The translations under genes were made by a program, and so were the position numbers. A stretch of DNA of 64,000 nt from Alphaproteobacteria bacterium (lineage in GTDB: Bacteria; Pseudomonadota; Alphaproteobacteria; SHVP01): positions 18,969 through 82,968 of the forward strand of contig VGES01000011.1 in the NCBI GenBank assembly GCA_016869765.1, written 5' to 3'. Positions 10,845-19,170 of the stretch are shown here, in pieces. Numbering within the stretch: the stretch's first letter is position 1; every line of letters starts with the position of its first letter. Below the pieces are notes generated by a model, which worked only from the letters and a program-made list of their open reading frames with translations, was not told the origin of the DNA and searched no databases.

Positions 10845-11308
10845 GAACGTGGCTCCTCACGCCGCTGCAGGAACGCCCCGCGCTCGCGGCGCGCGCGCTC
10901 CGTCGCTTCGCGTTCGTACGCTCGATAGGCCTCGGGTTCCCAGATCTGGAAGGTGCGACCTTGGCCGACGAATGCCGCCGTTTCGCCCAGTTTCGCGTGC
11001 GCGATCAGTGCTTCCGGCAGCACGATGCGCCCTTCGCTGTCGAAGGGCAGCTGATGCGAGCGACCGAAAATCGCCTTGGCGAAGTCGTCGTGCGCTTCGG
11101 AGAACGGGTTGAGTTGGTCGGTTCCTTCGGCGAGGCGCTCGAAGCGGTCGATGCCGCTGCCTTCGACCGCCGGGACGGTCAGCGAGGGCAGCGCGACGAC
11201 GCCGGAAAAAGTCTGCCCGACGAGCGCCGTGCGAAACGACGCTGGCACCGAAACGCGGCCTTTCTTGTCGACCTTGTTCACGAAGGTAGACAGGAAGAGC
11301 GCCACCAC
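10841..11308 (-). CDS. mraZ: Transcriptional regulator MraZ
   Basis: A 155 aa member of the MraZ family, a DNA-binding protein with two AbrB-like swapped-hairpin domains that represses the dcw operon in studied bacteria. First half FVNKVDKKGRVSVPASFR (about residues 9-26), second half LPFDSEGRIVLPEALIAHA (about residues 87-105). Two adjacent GTG codons can start the protein (11308 or 11305); GGGAGG stands 2 or 5 bases upstream, so 11305 is the better spaced choice. First gene of the operon; its probable binding sites are in the promoter region at 11381-11425. Confidence 0.95.
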   Translation of the reverse strand: MVALFLSTFVNKVDKKGRVSVPASFRTALVGQTFSGVVALPSLTVPAVEGSGIDRFERLAEGTDQLNPFSEAHDDFAKAIFGRSHQLPFDSEGRIVLPEALIAHAKLGETAAFVGQGRTFQIWEPEAYRAYEREATERARRERGAFLQRREEPRS

Positions 11309-11380
11309 AACCTCCCAATGCCCAGGCCCAAACGCCCCTGCCGACGCCGACGCGATTCCCCTCGCTCGGCCAGCGCCTTA

Positions 11381-11425
11381 TGGGACAGTGTGGGATATCA
11401 TGACACTTTATGGGCGTCAATGGAA
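11381..11425. promoter_or_regulatory. Candidate MraZ box array: five TG-repeats at exactly 10 bp spacing
   Basis: On the plus strand pentamers begin at 11381 (TGGGA), 11391 (TGGGA), 11401 (TGACA, degenerate), 11411 (TGGGC) and 11421 (TGGAA). The spacing is exactly 10 bp, one helical turn. E. coli MraZ is known to bind TGGGN direct repeats separated by 5 bp, which is the same period. The array covers the -35 and -10 elements of the mraZ promoter, so repression by occlusion is expected. Confidence 0.7.
11392..11420 (-). promoter_or_regulatory. Putative dcw (mraZ) promoter
   Basis: Read on the minus strand, TTGACG (11420-11415) is followed after 17 bp by TATCCC (11397-11392). The -35 is a close match to the sigma-70 consensus, the -10 is weak. 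Transcription would start near 11385, giving a leader of about 77 nt before mraZ. Both elements lie within the repeat array described above. Confidence 0.5.
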
Positions 11426-11700
11426 AGTCTAGGTTTTTCACTGGTTTGCGGGGTGTTCCTGGGGCCGGGTCTGCACCCTCGTCGCGGAAAAGGAACCGAC
11501 CGGCGATTGGCGTGTGACTGGGCATTCGCTTAGCGGCCGACTGCGGCGCAAATATGTTCCCTGTCCGTTCAAATTGCGGCCAAAACCAATGCCCAGAAAA
11601 ACAGCCGATGTTCCTGTTTTGTCCATTCTGCCATGCGCGGTTGCACACGCGCGATGTCAGCGATGCGGGGTCGCAGGGCACGCATGCGAACGCAAGAAAA
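11426..11700. other. Intergenic stretch between the mraZ promoter and the rnpB 3' end
   Basis: No convincing gene. Open frames here lack ribosome binding sites and any recognisable protein. The stretch is more AT-rich than its surroundings and has runs of A and T. It holds a possible weak terminator for rnpB at 11597-11620 and otherwise nothing I can name. Confidence 0.5.
11597..11620 (-). terminator. Possible weak terminator downstream of rnpB
   Basis: On the minus strand a 7-bp stem AAAACAG/CTGTTTT with a 9-nt loop ends in a run of five T. It lies about 80-100 nt past the RNase P RNA 3' end. The stem is AT-rich and so weak; it reads almost as well on the plus strand. Confidence 0.3.
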
Positions 11701-12086
11701 GCCAGATGGCCTATAAGCCGGGTTCTGTGCCGGCGGCAGAACCGCCGGTGATGACCATTCCTCTAGGGCGCCCGTTGCCGAGCGCCTCCAGCGACCGACC
11801 CGGACGACAGGCTAGAAAGCGAGCCCTGCCACCTTGCGGCGGCGCGCCGTCCCTACTTGGTCTTGCTCCCGGTGGGGTTTGCCTTGCCACCGCCGTTACC
11901 GGCGGCGCGGTGCGCTCTTACCGCACCATTTCACCCTTACCGCGGCGAACCGCGGCGGTTTGTTTTCTGTTGCACTGTCCCTGGGGTCGCCCCCGCCGGG
12001 CGTTACCCGGCACCGTGCTTTCGTGGAGCCCGGACTTTCCTCCCTCCGACCTCGCGGTCGAACGGCAGTCATCCGGCCATCTGGCA
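11700..12086 (-). ncRNA. rnpB: RNase P RNA, bacterial type A
   Basis: The catalytic RNA that matures tRNA 5' ends. On the minus strand the conserved core is easy to see: GGAGGAAAGTCCGGGCTCC near the 5' end, then ACAGTGCAACAGA, GGTAAGGGTGAAA, GGTGCGGTAAGAGCGCACC (the P11/P12 region), and near the 3' end ACAGAACCCGGCTTATAGGC. Terminal helix P1 is formed by GGCCATCTGGC at the 3' end (11711-11701) pairing with GCCAGATGGCC at the 5' end (12085-12075). Length of about 386 nt is close to the 377 nt of E. coli. Ends are set from P1 and could be off by a few bases. Confidence 0.97.
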
Positions 12087-12091
12087 ACGCT

Positions 12092-12119
12092 AACTTAGGC
12101 TCGTGGCGCTAAGCGTCAA
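12092..12119 (-). promoter_or_regulatory. Putative rnpB promoter inside the end of the amidase gene
   Basis: On the minus strand TTGACG (12119-12114) and TAAGTT (12097-12092) are separated by 16 bp. The predicted start, about 7 nt downstream, falls on the first base of the P1 helix at 12085-12086, which supports the assignment. The -35 lies in the last codons of the upstream amidase gene. Confidence 0.55.
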
Positions 12120-12831
12120 GGAACCGTCGCAGCCAGGCCTCGAGGCAGATCAGAGTCTCGGTGTCACAGCGACCGTCGATGCGACTCGGCCGGAAATGGC
12201 GTTGGAACGCCGTGACCACGGCACGTGTCTGCGATCCGTAGTGGCCGTCGACCTCGATGCCGTAACCGCCTTGTTGTAACTGGGCCTGGACGAAGGCGAC
12301 GGCATCGTGATCACCCTCGTCCAGCGGTCGTTGATCGGTGGTCGTCTCGGAACGGTCGGGCCATAGGCCGATGCCGCGCACGGCCAGACGTTGCCAGTCG
12401 AATAGTTCGCCGGGGTCGATCTTGCGCTCCGGCGCCACGTCGGAATGGCCGAGCACACGGGCCGCAGAGATGTCGTGCCGCTTCATAACATCGAGAGCCA
12501 GACGCTCGAGCGCCCGCATCTGTGGCTCGGCGAAGGCGCGATAGCCGAACTCGTGCCCAGGGTTGGCGAGTTCGATCCCGATCGAGCAACTGTTGATGTC
12601 GGTTTCGCCGTGCCAACTCGCGACCCCGGCATGCCACGCCCGCCGAGACTCCTCGATCAGAGCCACCACCCTGCCCTCCTCGTCGATCACGTAGTGGGCG
12701 CTGACCTTGGATCGTGGATCGCACAGTCGCTCGATCGCCGCCGAAGCCGACCGCATGCCGGTGTAGTGCAACACGATCATGTCTATCGCCAATCGACGCT
12801 CGTCGGAGTTGGGCGACGGTCGGCGGATCAT
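12109..12831 (-). CDS. N-acetylmuramoyl-L-alanine amidase (Amidase_2 + peptidoglycan-binding domain)
   Basis: A 240 aa zinc amidase of the AmpD/AmiD family that removes the peptide from (anhydro)MurNAc during wall recycling. Starts MIRRPSPNSDERR; zinc ligands are expected at His in MIVLHYTGM (about residue 22) and in VLGHSDVAPERKIDPG (about residue 137). A peptidoglycan-binding repeat (VDGHYGSQTRAVVTAFQ) follows at about 190-225. No signal peptide or lipobox is visible, so it is probably cytoplasmic, unlike E. coli AmiD. ATG overlaps the stop of the EamA transporter gene by ATGA. Confidence 0.9.
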   Translation of the reverse strand: MIRRPSPNSDERRLAIDMIVLHYTGMRSASAAIERLCDPRSKVSAHYVIDEEGRVVALIEESRRAWHAGVASWHGETDINSCSIGIELANPGHEFGYRAFAEPQMRALERLALDVMKRHDISAARVLGHSDVAPERKIDPGELFDWQRLAVRGIGLWPDRSETTTDQRPLDEGDHDAVAFVQAQLQQGGYGIEVDGHYGSQTRAVVTAFQRHFRPSRIDGRCDTETLICLEAWLRRFLDA

Positions 12832-13709
12832 CGTGACGGGACCACCGTGGCGCGTCCGCGTTGGGCCGTGCGCATGATCAGGATCAGTACGCCGCCGCAC
12901 GTCATCAGCCCGCCGAGGACGATCTGCAACGACGGCTGGTCTCCGTAGATCGCGATGCCGGCCACGACCCCCAGCACCGGGGTCGCCAGCATCATCGGTG
13001 TCACCGTGCTGACCGGATAGCGTGACAGGAGATGCGCATAGCCGGCTTGGCCGACGATTGCCGCCCCGACCCCCCCCCACAGCAGCCCGAGCGCCGGCCA
13101 CAACGGCAGTTCCGCCAGCTTCATCGCTTGTCCGCTTTCGAGCATCCAGGACAGCAGGGCATGGAACGGCAGGCAAACGATACCGGTCCACGCCTGCATC
13201 TGTAGAGCCCCGATGCCCACGGCCCGGCGCATCAAGAGCGTGGCCAGCGCCATCGGGACGGCGCTGAGCACGAGGGCGCCCAACGCCCAAAGTCGCTCGA
13301 ACACCACCGGATCGAAGCCGAGCACGACGATACCGGCAAAGGCGGTGGCAAGCGCCGTGCTACGACGCCAACCGATCCGTTCGCCCATGAAGGCAACGGC
13401 CAATACCGTGGCCATCGGGATGTAGAGCTGCGAGGTGATGGCGATCGAGGAGACGTCACCGGACAGCTCGATTCCGAGAAACTGCAGACCGAAGTGGACC
13501 CCGCCGACCAAGAACCCGACGGTGGCCGCGGCCGGGATCCGTCTGGCCGGCAGACGCACGAACGGCGCGAGCACGACAATGACCAGGGCGAAGCGCAACG
13601 CCAACGACAGATAGGGCCCGAAGTAGTCGACGGCGACCTTGGAGGCGAGGAAGTTGATCCCCCACGCCGTCGTCACCATCGCCGCCAGCAACAAATGGAT
13701 CGGGGCCAC
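12828..13709 (-). CDS. EamA/DMT family transporter
   Basis: A 293 aa membrane protein with about ten hydrophobic helices in two repeated EamA halves, the usual architecture and length of drug/metabolite exporters. It starts with GTG at 13709 (MAPIHLLLAAMVTTAWGINF; the W-G-x-N-F motif in helix 1 is typical). Substrate cannot be told from sequence; relatives export amino acids, nucleosides or metabolites. Overlaps the amidase by 4 bp and follows the DjlA-like gene by 6 bp. Confidence 0.85.
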   Translation of the reverse strand: MAPIHLLLAAMVTTAWGINFLASKVAVDYFGPYLSLALRFALVIVVLAPFVRLPARRIPAAATVGFLVGGVHFGLQFLGIELSGDVSSIAITSQLYIPMATVLAVAFMGERIGWRRSTALATAFAGIVVLGFDPVVFERLWALGALVLSAVPMALATLLMRRAVGIGALQMQAWTGIVCLPFHALLSWMLESGQAMKLAELPLWPALGLLWGGVGAAIVGQAGYAHLLSRYPVSTVTPMMLATPVLGVVAGIAIYGDQPSLQIVLGGLMTCGGVLILIMRTAQRGRATVVPSR

Positions 13710-13715
13710 AGCGCG

Positions 13716-14447
13716 TCACTTCAAGCCGCGCTCGCGCGCGACCCGGTCATAGGCGTCGTTGATCGTGGCGAGCTTGCGGTTGGCGACATCGACGAACTCG
13801 CTCGGCACCCCTTCGGCCATCAGGCGGTCGGGATGGTGTTCGCGGATCAGGCGCCGATAGGTCGCCTTGACATCGTCGTCGCTCGCCCCCCGAGCGACGC
13901 CGAGAATGCGGTACGGATCGGCGGCATCGGGCCCGACGTGGCCCTCGCGGATGCGGGCAAATTCCTCGTCGGTGAAGCCGAAGACTCGTGCGACCTGGGC
14001 AAGGTAGTCGATTTCGGCCTCATGGACCCGGTTGTCGGCCTTGGCGATATGAAACAGGCCGTCGAGCAGGTCCTCGAGAACCTCACGCTGTCCGGCAAAC
14101 AGCTCGGCCAATTGCCGCGCATAGGCTTCGAAACCGCGCACGTCCCGACGCGCGAGATCGAACACCCGTGCGACGTTCTTCATCTCGTCGGGTGGGACGT
14201 GGAACACCTCCTTGAAGGCGCGCACCTCCTCGGCCGTCACCACGCCGTCGGCTTTGGCCATCTTGGCGCCGAGCGCAATGACCCCGATGGTGAACGCGAT
14301 CTGCTTGGTACCGTCCTGGGCTTCGTCGGCCGCCTGGTCGCGACGCTGATCGAACACGTGACCGGCGACCCCGCCCAGCAAAGCGCCGAGCGGCCCGGCC
14401 AACGCAAACCCGGCGACGCCGCCGACGATCTTGCCCCAAATGCTCAC
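13716..14447 (-). CDS. DjlA-like co-chaperone with TerB and J domains
   Basis: A 243 aa membrane-anchored J protein. The glycine-rich hydrophobic N-terminus (about residues 6-32) is a membrane anchor; a TerB-like helical domain spans about 50-160; the J domain at about 175-240 contains the HPD motif (EHHPDRL) that stimulates DnaK. Start was set at GTG 14447 because family members begin MSIWGKIVGG; GTG 14456 is three codons further up. E. coli DjlA is 271 aa. Same strand and close to the exporter and amidase genes. Confidence 0.85.
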   Translation of the reverse strand: MSIWGKIVGGVAGFALAGPLGALLGGVAGHVFDQRRDQAADEAQDGTKQIAFTIGVIALGAKMAKADGVVTAEEVRAFKEVFHVPPDEMKNVARVFDLARRDVRGFEAYARQLAELFAGQREVLEDLLDGLFHIAKADNRVHEAEIDYLAQVARVFGFTDEEFARIREGHVGPDAADPYRILGVARGASDDDVKATYRRLIREHHPDRLMAEGVPSEFVDVANRKLATINDAYDRVARERGLK

Positions 14448-14533
14448 GACACCCACACCACGACGAACCGGCGCACCCTAGCACGACAGCCGCAATTTCC
14501 TGTGCTACGAGACGGGTGGAGCCGCTTACCACC

Positions 14534-17500
14534 ATGGATGCCGACACCACAACCGCGAACGGTCGCTGGCAGTTCTGGATCGACCGTGGCGGCACGTTCA
14601 CCGACGTCGTCGGACTTCGGCCAGACGGCCGCCTGATCACTCACAAGCTGCTATCCGAGAATCCCGAGCGATACCAGGACGCGGCCATCCAGGGCATCCG
14701 CGACCTCCTGGGCCTCGTGGCGGACGCGCCTCTGCCACCCGAACGCATCGCCGCCGTAAAGATGGGAACCACGGTGGCGACCAATGCGTTGCTCGAGCGC
14801 AAGGGCGAACCCACGGTGCTGGTGACGACTCGCGGGTTGGGCGACGTTCTGCGCATCGGCTACCAGAACCGGCCGCGCCTGTTCGCTCGCCACATCGTCC
14901 TGCCCGAGCAGCTCTATCGCGGCGTCATCGAGGCCGACGAGCGGCTGACGGCGCAAGGCGACGTCCTTCGCGCCCTCGACGAGCGATCTTTGCGCACCGA
15001 TCTCGCGAGAGTCCATGCCCAAGGTCTACGCGCGGTCGCGATCGTATTCATGCACGGCTATCGCTATCCCCAACACGAGGTGCGGGCGGCCGCGATCGCC
15101 CGCGAGATCGGCTTCACCCAGGTCTCGGTCTCGCACCGGGTCAGCCCGTTGATGAAGATCGTCGGGCGCGGCGACACCACGATGATCGACGCCTATCTCT
15201 CACCCGTGTTGCGCCGCTACGTCGAACGGTTGGAAGGCCAGCTCACGGGCACGCGGGTCTATTTCATGCAGTCGAACGGCGGCCTCGCAGCGGCACGAAA
15301 ATTTGCCGGCAAGGACGCCATCCTGTCGGGTCCGGCTGGCGGCATCGTTGGGGCCGTACGGACCAGCGCCCGCGCCGGGTTCTCCCAAGTCATCGGCTTC
15401 GACATGGGGGGAACCTCGACGGATGTCGCTCACTTCGACGGCCAGTTCGAACGCGTGTTCGAAACCGAGGTTGCCGGCGTACGACTCCGCGCACCGATGC
15501 TGGCCATCCATACCGTGGCGGCCGGCGGAGGCTCGGTCCTGCATTTCGACGGCGCCCGCTTCCGGGTCGGCCCCGACTCGGCGGGGGCCAACCCCGGGCC
15601 GGCGTGTTATCGCCGCGGCGGCCCGCTGACCGTGACCGATGCGAACGTGTGCGTCGGGGCGATCCGCCCCGACCGTTTTCCAGCCGTATTCGGACCGGAC
15701 GGGCGCCAGCCCCTGGATGCCGAGGTGGTGCGCCGCGGGTTTGCCGACCTGGCGCTGACGATCGCGCGGGCAACAGGGCGGACGACCACGGCTGAGGCCG
15801 TCGCCACCGGTTTTATTGCGATCGCCGTCGACAACATGGCAAACGCCATCAAGAAGGTCTCCGTCCAACGCGGCCACGACGTCACGGGCTACACGCTGTG
15901 CTGTTTCGGGGGCGCCGGCGGCCAACACGCATGTCGGGTGGCCGACGCCCTCGGTATGTCGCGCGTGTTCGTTCACCGCCAGGCCAGCGTGCTCTCGGCG
16001 CTCGGAATCGGCCTCGCGGATCAGGTTGCGGTCCGCGAACGCGCCGTCGAATCGCCGCTCGACGAAGCCGCACTGGCAACGCTCGCCGAGGGGTTTTCGA
16101 CCCTTGCCGCGAACGCCCGCGAGCAACTCGCCGACCGAGGTCTGGCAGGCGACGTCGTCGTCCGCGAGACATTGCTCCTCCGCTATCACGGGTCGGACTC
16201 TGCGTTGGCGATCGAATACGGCCCCTTCTCCGAAGTCGTGGCCGGCTTTACGGCGGCGCATCGCCGGCAGTTCGGCTTCGTCGACGAAAACCGGGGACTG
16301 GTCATCGAAGCCATCCAAGTGGAGGCCGTGGCACGCGCCCCCGAAGTCGACATGGCGACGGCCGACGAGCCCGCGCCCATCAGACCGACGACGCGCGGGC
16401 CGCTTTACGCCGGTGGGCGCTGGCAGGAGGCTCCCATCGAGGACTGGTCGTCCTTGCAGCCTCGTCATGCGTTGGAAGGGCCGGCGCTCGTCGTCGAACG
16501 GCACACCACGGTCGTCGTCGAAGACGGTTGGCAGGCTGAGCGCACCGAACGCGACGAACTCATACTCACCCGCCATCGGCCGCGCCCGGCGCGAACGGCC
16601 CTTGGAACCGATGTCGACCCCGTCACGCTCGAGATCTTCAACAACCTGTTCATGTCGGTTGCCGAAGAAATGGGCGTCGTGCTCCAGAACACCGCGAGTT
16701 CGGTCAACATCAAGGAGCGCCTCGACTTCTCCTGTGCCATCTTCGACCACGACGGCAACCTGGTGGCCAACGCGCCGCATTTGCCGGTCCACCTCGGCTC
16801 GATGGGGGAGAGCGTTCGTTCCGTTATCCGGCAGCATCGCCCAACGATGCGACCAGGGGACGTGTTCGTCCTGAACGCCCCCTACAACGGCGGCACACAC
16901 CTGCCCGACGTCACCGTCATCACGCCGGTCTTCGATACGGCGGGACGGGAACCGTTGTTCTTCACCGGCAACCGTGGGCACCACGCGGATGTCGGCGGCC
17001 GGACCCCGGGCTCGATGCCGCCCAATTCCCGCACCATCGTCGAAGAGGGCGTACTCCTCGACAACGTGCTGATCGTCCGGGACGGCCGCTTTCGCGAGGC
17101 CGAGATACGGTCGTTGCTCGCCGCCGGGCTGTACCCGGCCCGCAATCCCGATCAGAACATCGCCGATCTCAGAGCCCAGGTCGCCGCCAACGAAAACGGC
17201 GCCCGGGCGCTGCATCGCATGATCGCGCAATACGGCTGGGACACGGTGCGCGCCTACATGGCCCACGTCCAAGCCAACGCCGAGGAGCACGTTCGACAGG
17301 TCATCGACGCGCTACATGACGGCTCCTTCACCTACCCACTCGATGACGGTGCCGCTATCAGCGTCCGGGTGTCGATCGATCGCTCGGCGCGACAGGCCAC
17401 GATCGATTTCAGCGGCACGACCAGCCAACACCCGGGGTGCTTCAACGCCCCCAAGGCCGTGACCACCGCAGCCGTTCTGTACGTATTCCGCACCCTCGTG

Positions 17501-18166
17501 GACGACGACATCCCGCTCAACGAAGGCTGCCTCAAACCGTTGACGTTGGTCATCCCCGAGGGGTCGATGCTGGCCCCGCACGCGCCCGCAGCCGTCGTCG
17601 CCGGCAACGTCGAGACCTCCCAGAACATCACGGACGCGCTCTACGGGGCCCTGGGCGTGATGGCCGGCGCACAAGGCACGATGAACAACTTCACGTTCGG
17701 CAGCGACCGCTGGCAGTATTACGAGACCATCGCGGGCGGCTCCGGTGCCGGCCCCGACTTCGATGGCGTGGCGGCGGTGCAGGTGCACATGACGAACACC
17801 CGGATCACCGATCCGGAGGTCCTCGAGTGGCGTTTCCCGGTCCTGGTGGACCGCCACGCCATCCTGCCCGGGACAGGCGGCGGTGGCCGCCAGCGTGGCG
17901 GCGATGCCGTCGAACGCCGCATCCGCTTCCGCGCACCGATGACCGCGGCTATTCTCGCCAGCCATCGTCGGGTTCCGCCATTCGGTCAGGCCGGAGGCGA
18001 ACCCGGCCGGTGCGGGCGCAACTGGGTCGAACGAGCCGACGGACAGCGCGAGGTCGGCGAGAGCGGCTGCTGGGAGGTTGCCGTCGAACCGGGAGATGTT
18101 TTTGTCGTGGTAACGCCGTCAGGCGGAGGCTTTGGGGCGCCTGCGTCGAAGGGGTCGAAGCGGTGA
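14534..18166 (+). CDS. 5-oxoprolinase / hydantoinase A+B fusion (ATP-hydrolysing)
   Basis: About 1210 aa, the size of eukaryotic and bacterial fused 5-oxoprolinases. Order of domains: HydA N-terminal (FWIDRGGTFTDVVG near residue 15), HydA core (GFDMGGTSTDVAHFDG near residue 290, the sugar kinase-like phosphate loop), then HydB from about residue 690 (DPVTLEIFNNLFMSVAEEMG). The family opens 5-oxoproline or hydantoin-type rings with ATP in the cytoplasm. The frame can also start at GTG 14516. It overlaps the following hydrolase gene (GTGA). Which cyclic amide is used cannot be said. Confidence 0.92.
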   Translation: MDADTTTANGRWQFWIDRGGTFTDVVGLRPDGRLITHKLLSENPERYQDAAIQGIRDLLGLVADAPLPPERIAAVKMGTTVATNALLERKGEPTVLVTTRGLGDVLRIGYQNRPRLFARHIVLPEQLYRGVIEADERLTAQGDVLRALDERSLRTDLARVHAQGLRAVAIVFMHGYRYPQHEVRAAAIAREIGFTQVSVSHRVSPLMKIVGRGDTTMIDAYLSPVLRRYVERLEGQLTGTRVYFMQSNGGLAAARKFAGKDAILSGPAGGIVGAVRTSARAGFSQVIGFDMGGTSTDVAHFDGQFERVFETEVAGVRLRAPMLAIHTVAAGGGSVLHFDGARFRVGPDSAGANPGPACYRRGGPLTVTDANVCVGAIRPDRFPAVFGPDGRQPLDAEVVRRGFADLALTIARATGRTTTAEAVATGFIAIAVDNMANAIKKVSVQRGHDVTGYTLCCFGGAGGQHACRVADALGMSRVFVHRQASVLSALGIGLADQVAVRERAVESPLDEAALATLAEGFSTLAANAREQLADRGLAGDVVVRETLLLRYHGSDSALAIEYGPFSEVVAGFTAAHRRQFGFVDENRGLVIEAIQVEAVARAPEVDMATADEPAPIRPTTRGPLYAGGRWQEAPIEDWSSLQPRHALEGPALVVERHTTVVVEDGWQAERTERDELILTRHRPRPARTALGTDVDPVTLEIFNNLFMSVAEEMGVVLQNTASSVNIKERLDFSCAIFDHDGNLVANAPHLPVHLGSMGESVRSVIRQHRPTMRPGDVFVLNAPYNGGTHLPDVTVITPVFDTAGREPLFFTGNRGHHADVGGRTPGSMPPNSRTIVEEGVLLDNVLIVRDGRFREAEIRSLLAAGLYPARNPDQNIADLRAQVAANENGARALHRMIAQYGWDTVRAYMAHVQANAEEHVRQVIDALHDGSFTYPLDDGAAISVRVSIDRSARQATIDFSGTTSQHPGCFNAPKAVTTAAVLYVFRTLVDDDIPLNEGCLKPLTLVIPEGSMLAPHAPAAVVAGNVETSQNITDALYGALGVMAGAQGTMNNFTFGSDRWQYYETIAGGSGAGPDFDGVAAVQVHMTNTRITDPEVLEWRFPVLVDRHAILPGTGGGGRQRGGDAVERRIRFRAPMTAAILASHRRVPPFGQAGGEPGRCGRNWVERADGQREVGESGCWEVAVEPGDVFVVVTPSGGGFGAPASKGSKR

Positions 18167-19167
18167 GTGATTCACAGAACCGGGGAACGTTCTGGCGACG
18201 ATCGCGCCAGGAGGCGCCTTCCGAGGTGCCGGCCATCGATCCTCGTTTTCATCCGCTGCCCGGGTGGCGGTGGGGCGTGTTTCTCAACGCCGAAGGCATG
18301 AAGCTGCGCTACGGCTGGGCCGACCCGACGGTGCCGTTGCGGGCCACCGTTGTGACGTTGCCGGGGTTCGGCGGGTTCGCCGAGCAGTGGTTCGAGCTGT
18401 TCCGCGATTTGCTGGACCGCGGGCTTGCCGTGCGCCATCTCGATTGGCGAGGTCAAGGCGGCTCACAACGCTATCTCAAGAATACCCACAAGATGCATTC
18501 GGCGGGCTACGACAAGGACGTGGCCGACTTGCAGCGCTTCCTCAACCGCGCGATGCGCCGGGACTCGACCAAACCCATGTTCCTGCTCGCCCATTCGATG
18601 GGCGCGCATCTGGCACTTCGCTACCTGCACGATCACCCCGGACGATTCGCGGGCGCCTTCTTCACCGCACCGATGCTGCATCTCCGGCGCCTCGGGGCTA
18701 CGTCATTGCGCGTCGTACAGCTGATGAACGTGCTCGGGTTCGGCGAACGATACGTGCCCGGGCATCGCGATTGGGTGTTCCGCCCCGAATACTCCGTCGA
18801 CATGAGCAACCTGTCGCACGATCCGGTGCGCTACCGCATCGCTCAGCTCTACTACCGCGAAAATCCCGGGCTGCGGATCGGCGGGGCAACGTGGCGTTGG
18901 TTGCGCGAGACGCTGCGCTCGACTCGCGTGGTCAATGGCGAGGCCTACCTGCGTTCGATCACCACTCCAGTCCTCCTGGCGACCGGTGGCAAGGACGACC
19001 ATATCGACAACATCGCTGTCGCTCGCGCCGCCCGTCTACTGCCCAACGCTCGGCTGCTGCCGTTCCCGGAGGCCAAGCACGACCTCTGGCTCGAGACCGA
19101 CGCCGTACGCACAGCGCTTCTCGACAATCTGGAGGCGTTTCTCCACGAGCAGACGCCGGTCGAGTAG
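18163..19167 (+). CDS. Alpha/beta hydrolase (lysophospholipase/monoacylglycerol lipase-like)
   Basis: A 334 aa serine hydrolase with the nucleophile elbow HSMGAH preceded by FLLA, an oxyanion loop LPGFGGFAEQW, and C-terminal acid/base residues around GGKDDHID and EAKHDLWLE. No signal peptide. The GTG start overlaps the oxoprolinase stop (GTGA), so the two are co-translated; the open frame upstream is a mirror of the oxoprolinase. It is paralogous to the secreted hydrolase at 20582, sharing RWG-F-NA-G---RYGW near the N-terminus and a matching AHSMG region. Substrate unknown. Confidence 0.88.
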   Translation: MSDSQNRGTFWRRSRQEAPSEVPAIDPRFHPLPGWRWGVFLNAEGMKLRYGWADPTVPLRATVVTLPGFGGFAEQWFELFRDLLDRGLAVRHLDWRGQGGSQRYLKNTHKMHSAGYDKDVADLQRFLNRAMRRDSTKPMFLLAHSMGAHLALRYLHDHPGRFAGAFFTAPMLHLRRLGATSLRVVQLMNVLGFGERYVPGHRDWVFRPEYSVDMSNLSHDPVRYRIAQLYYRENPGLRIGGATWRWLRETLRSTRVVNGEAYLRSITTPVLLATGGKDDHIDNIAVARAARLLPNARLLPFPEAKHDLWLETDAVRTALLDNLEAFLHEQTPVE

Positions 19168-19170
19168 GCC

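Noticed and set aside
15200..17290. A 696-codon open frame on the minus strand inside the oxoprolinase gene
   Set aside because: GC-rich third positions keep the opposite strand open; the translation is low-complexity and has no recognisable domain, while the plus strand holds a complete conserved enzyme.
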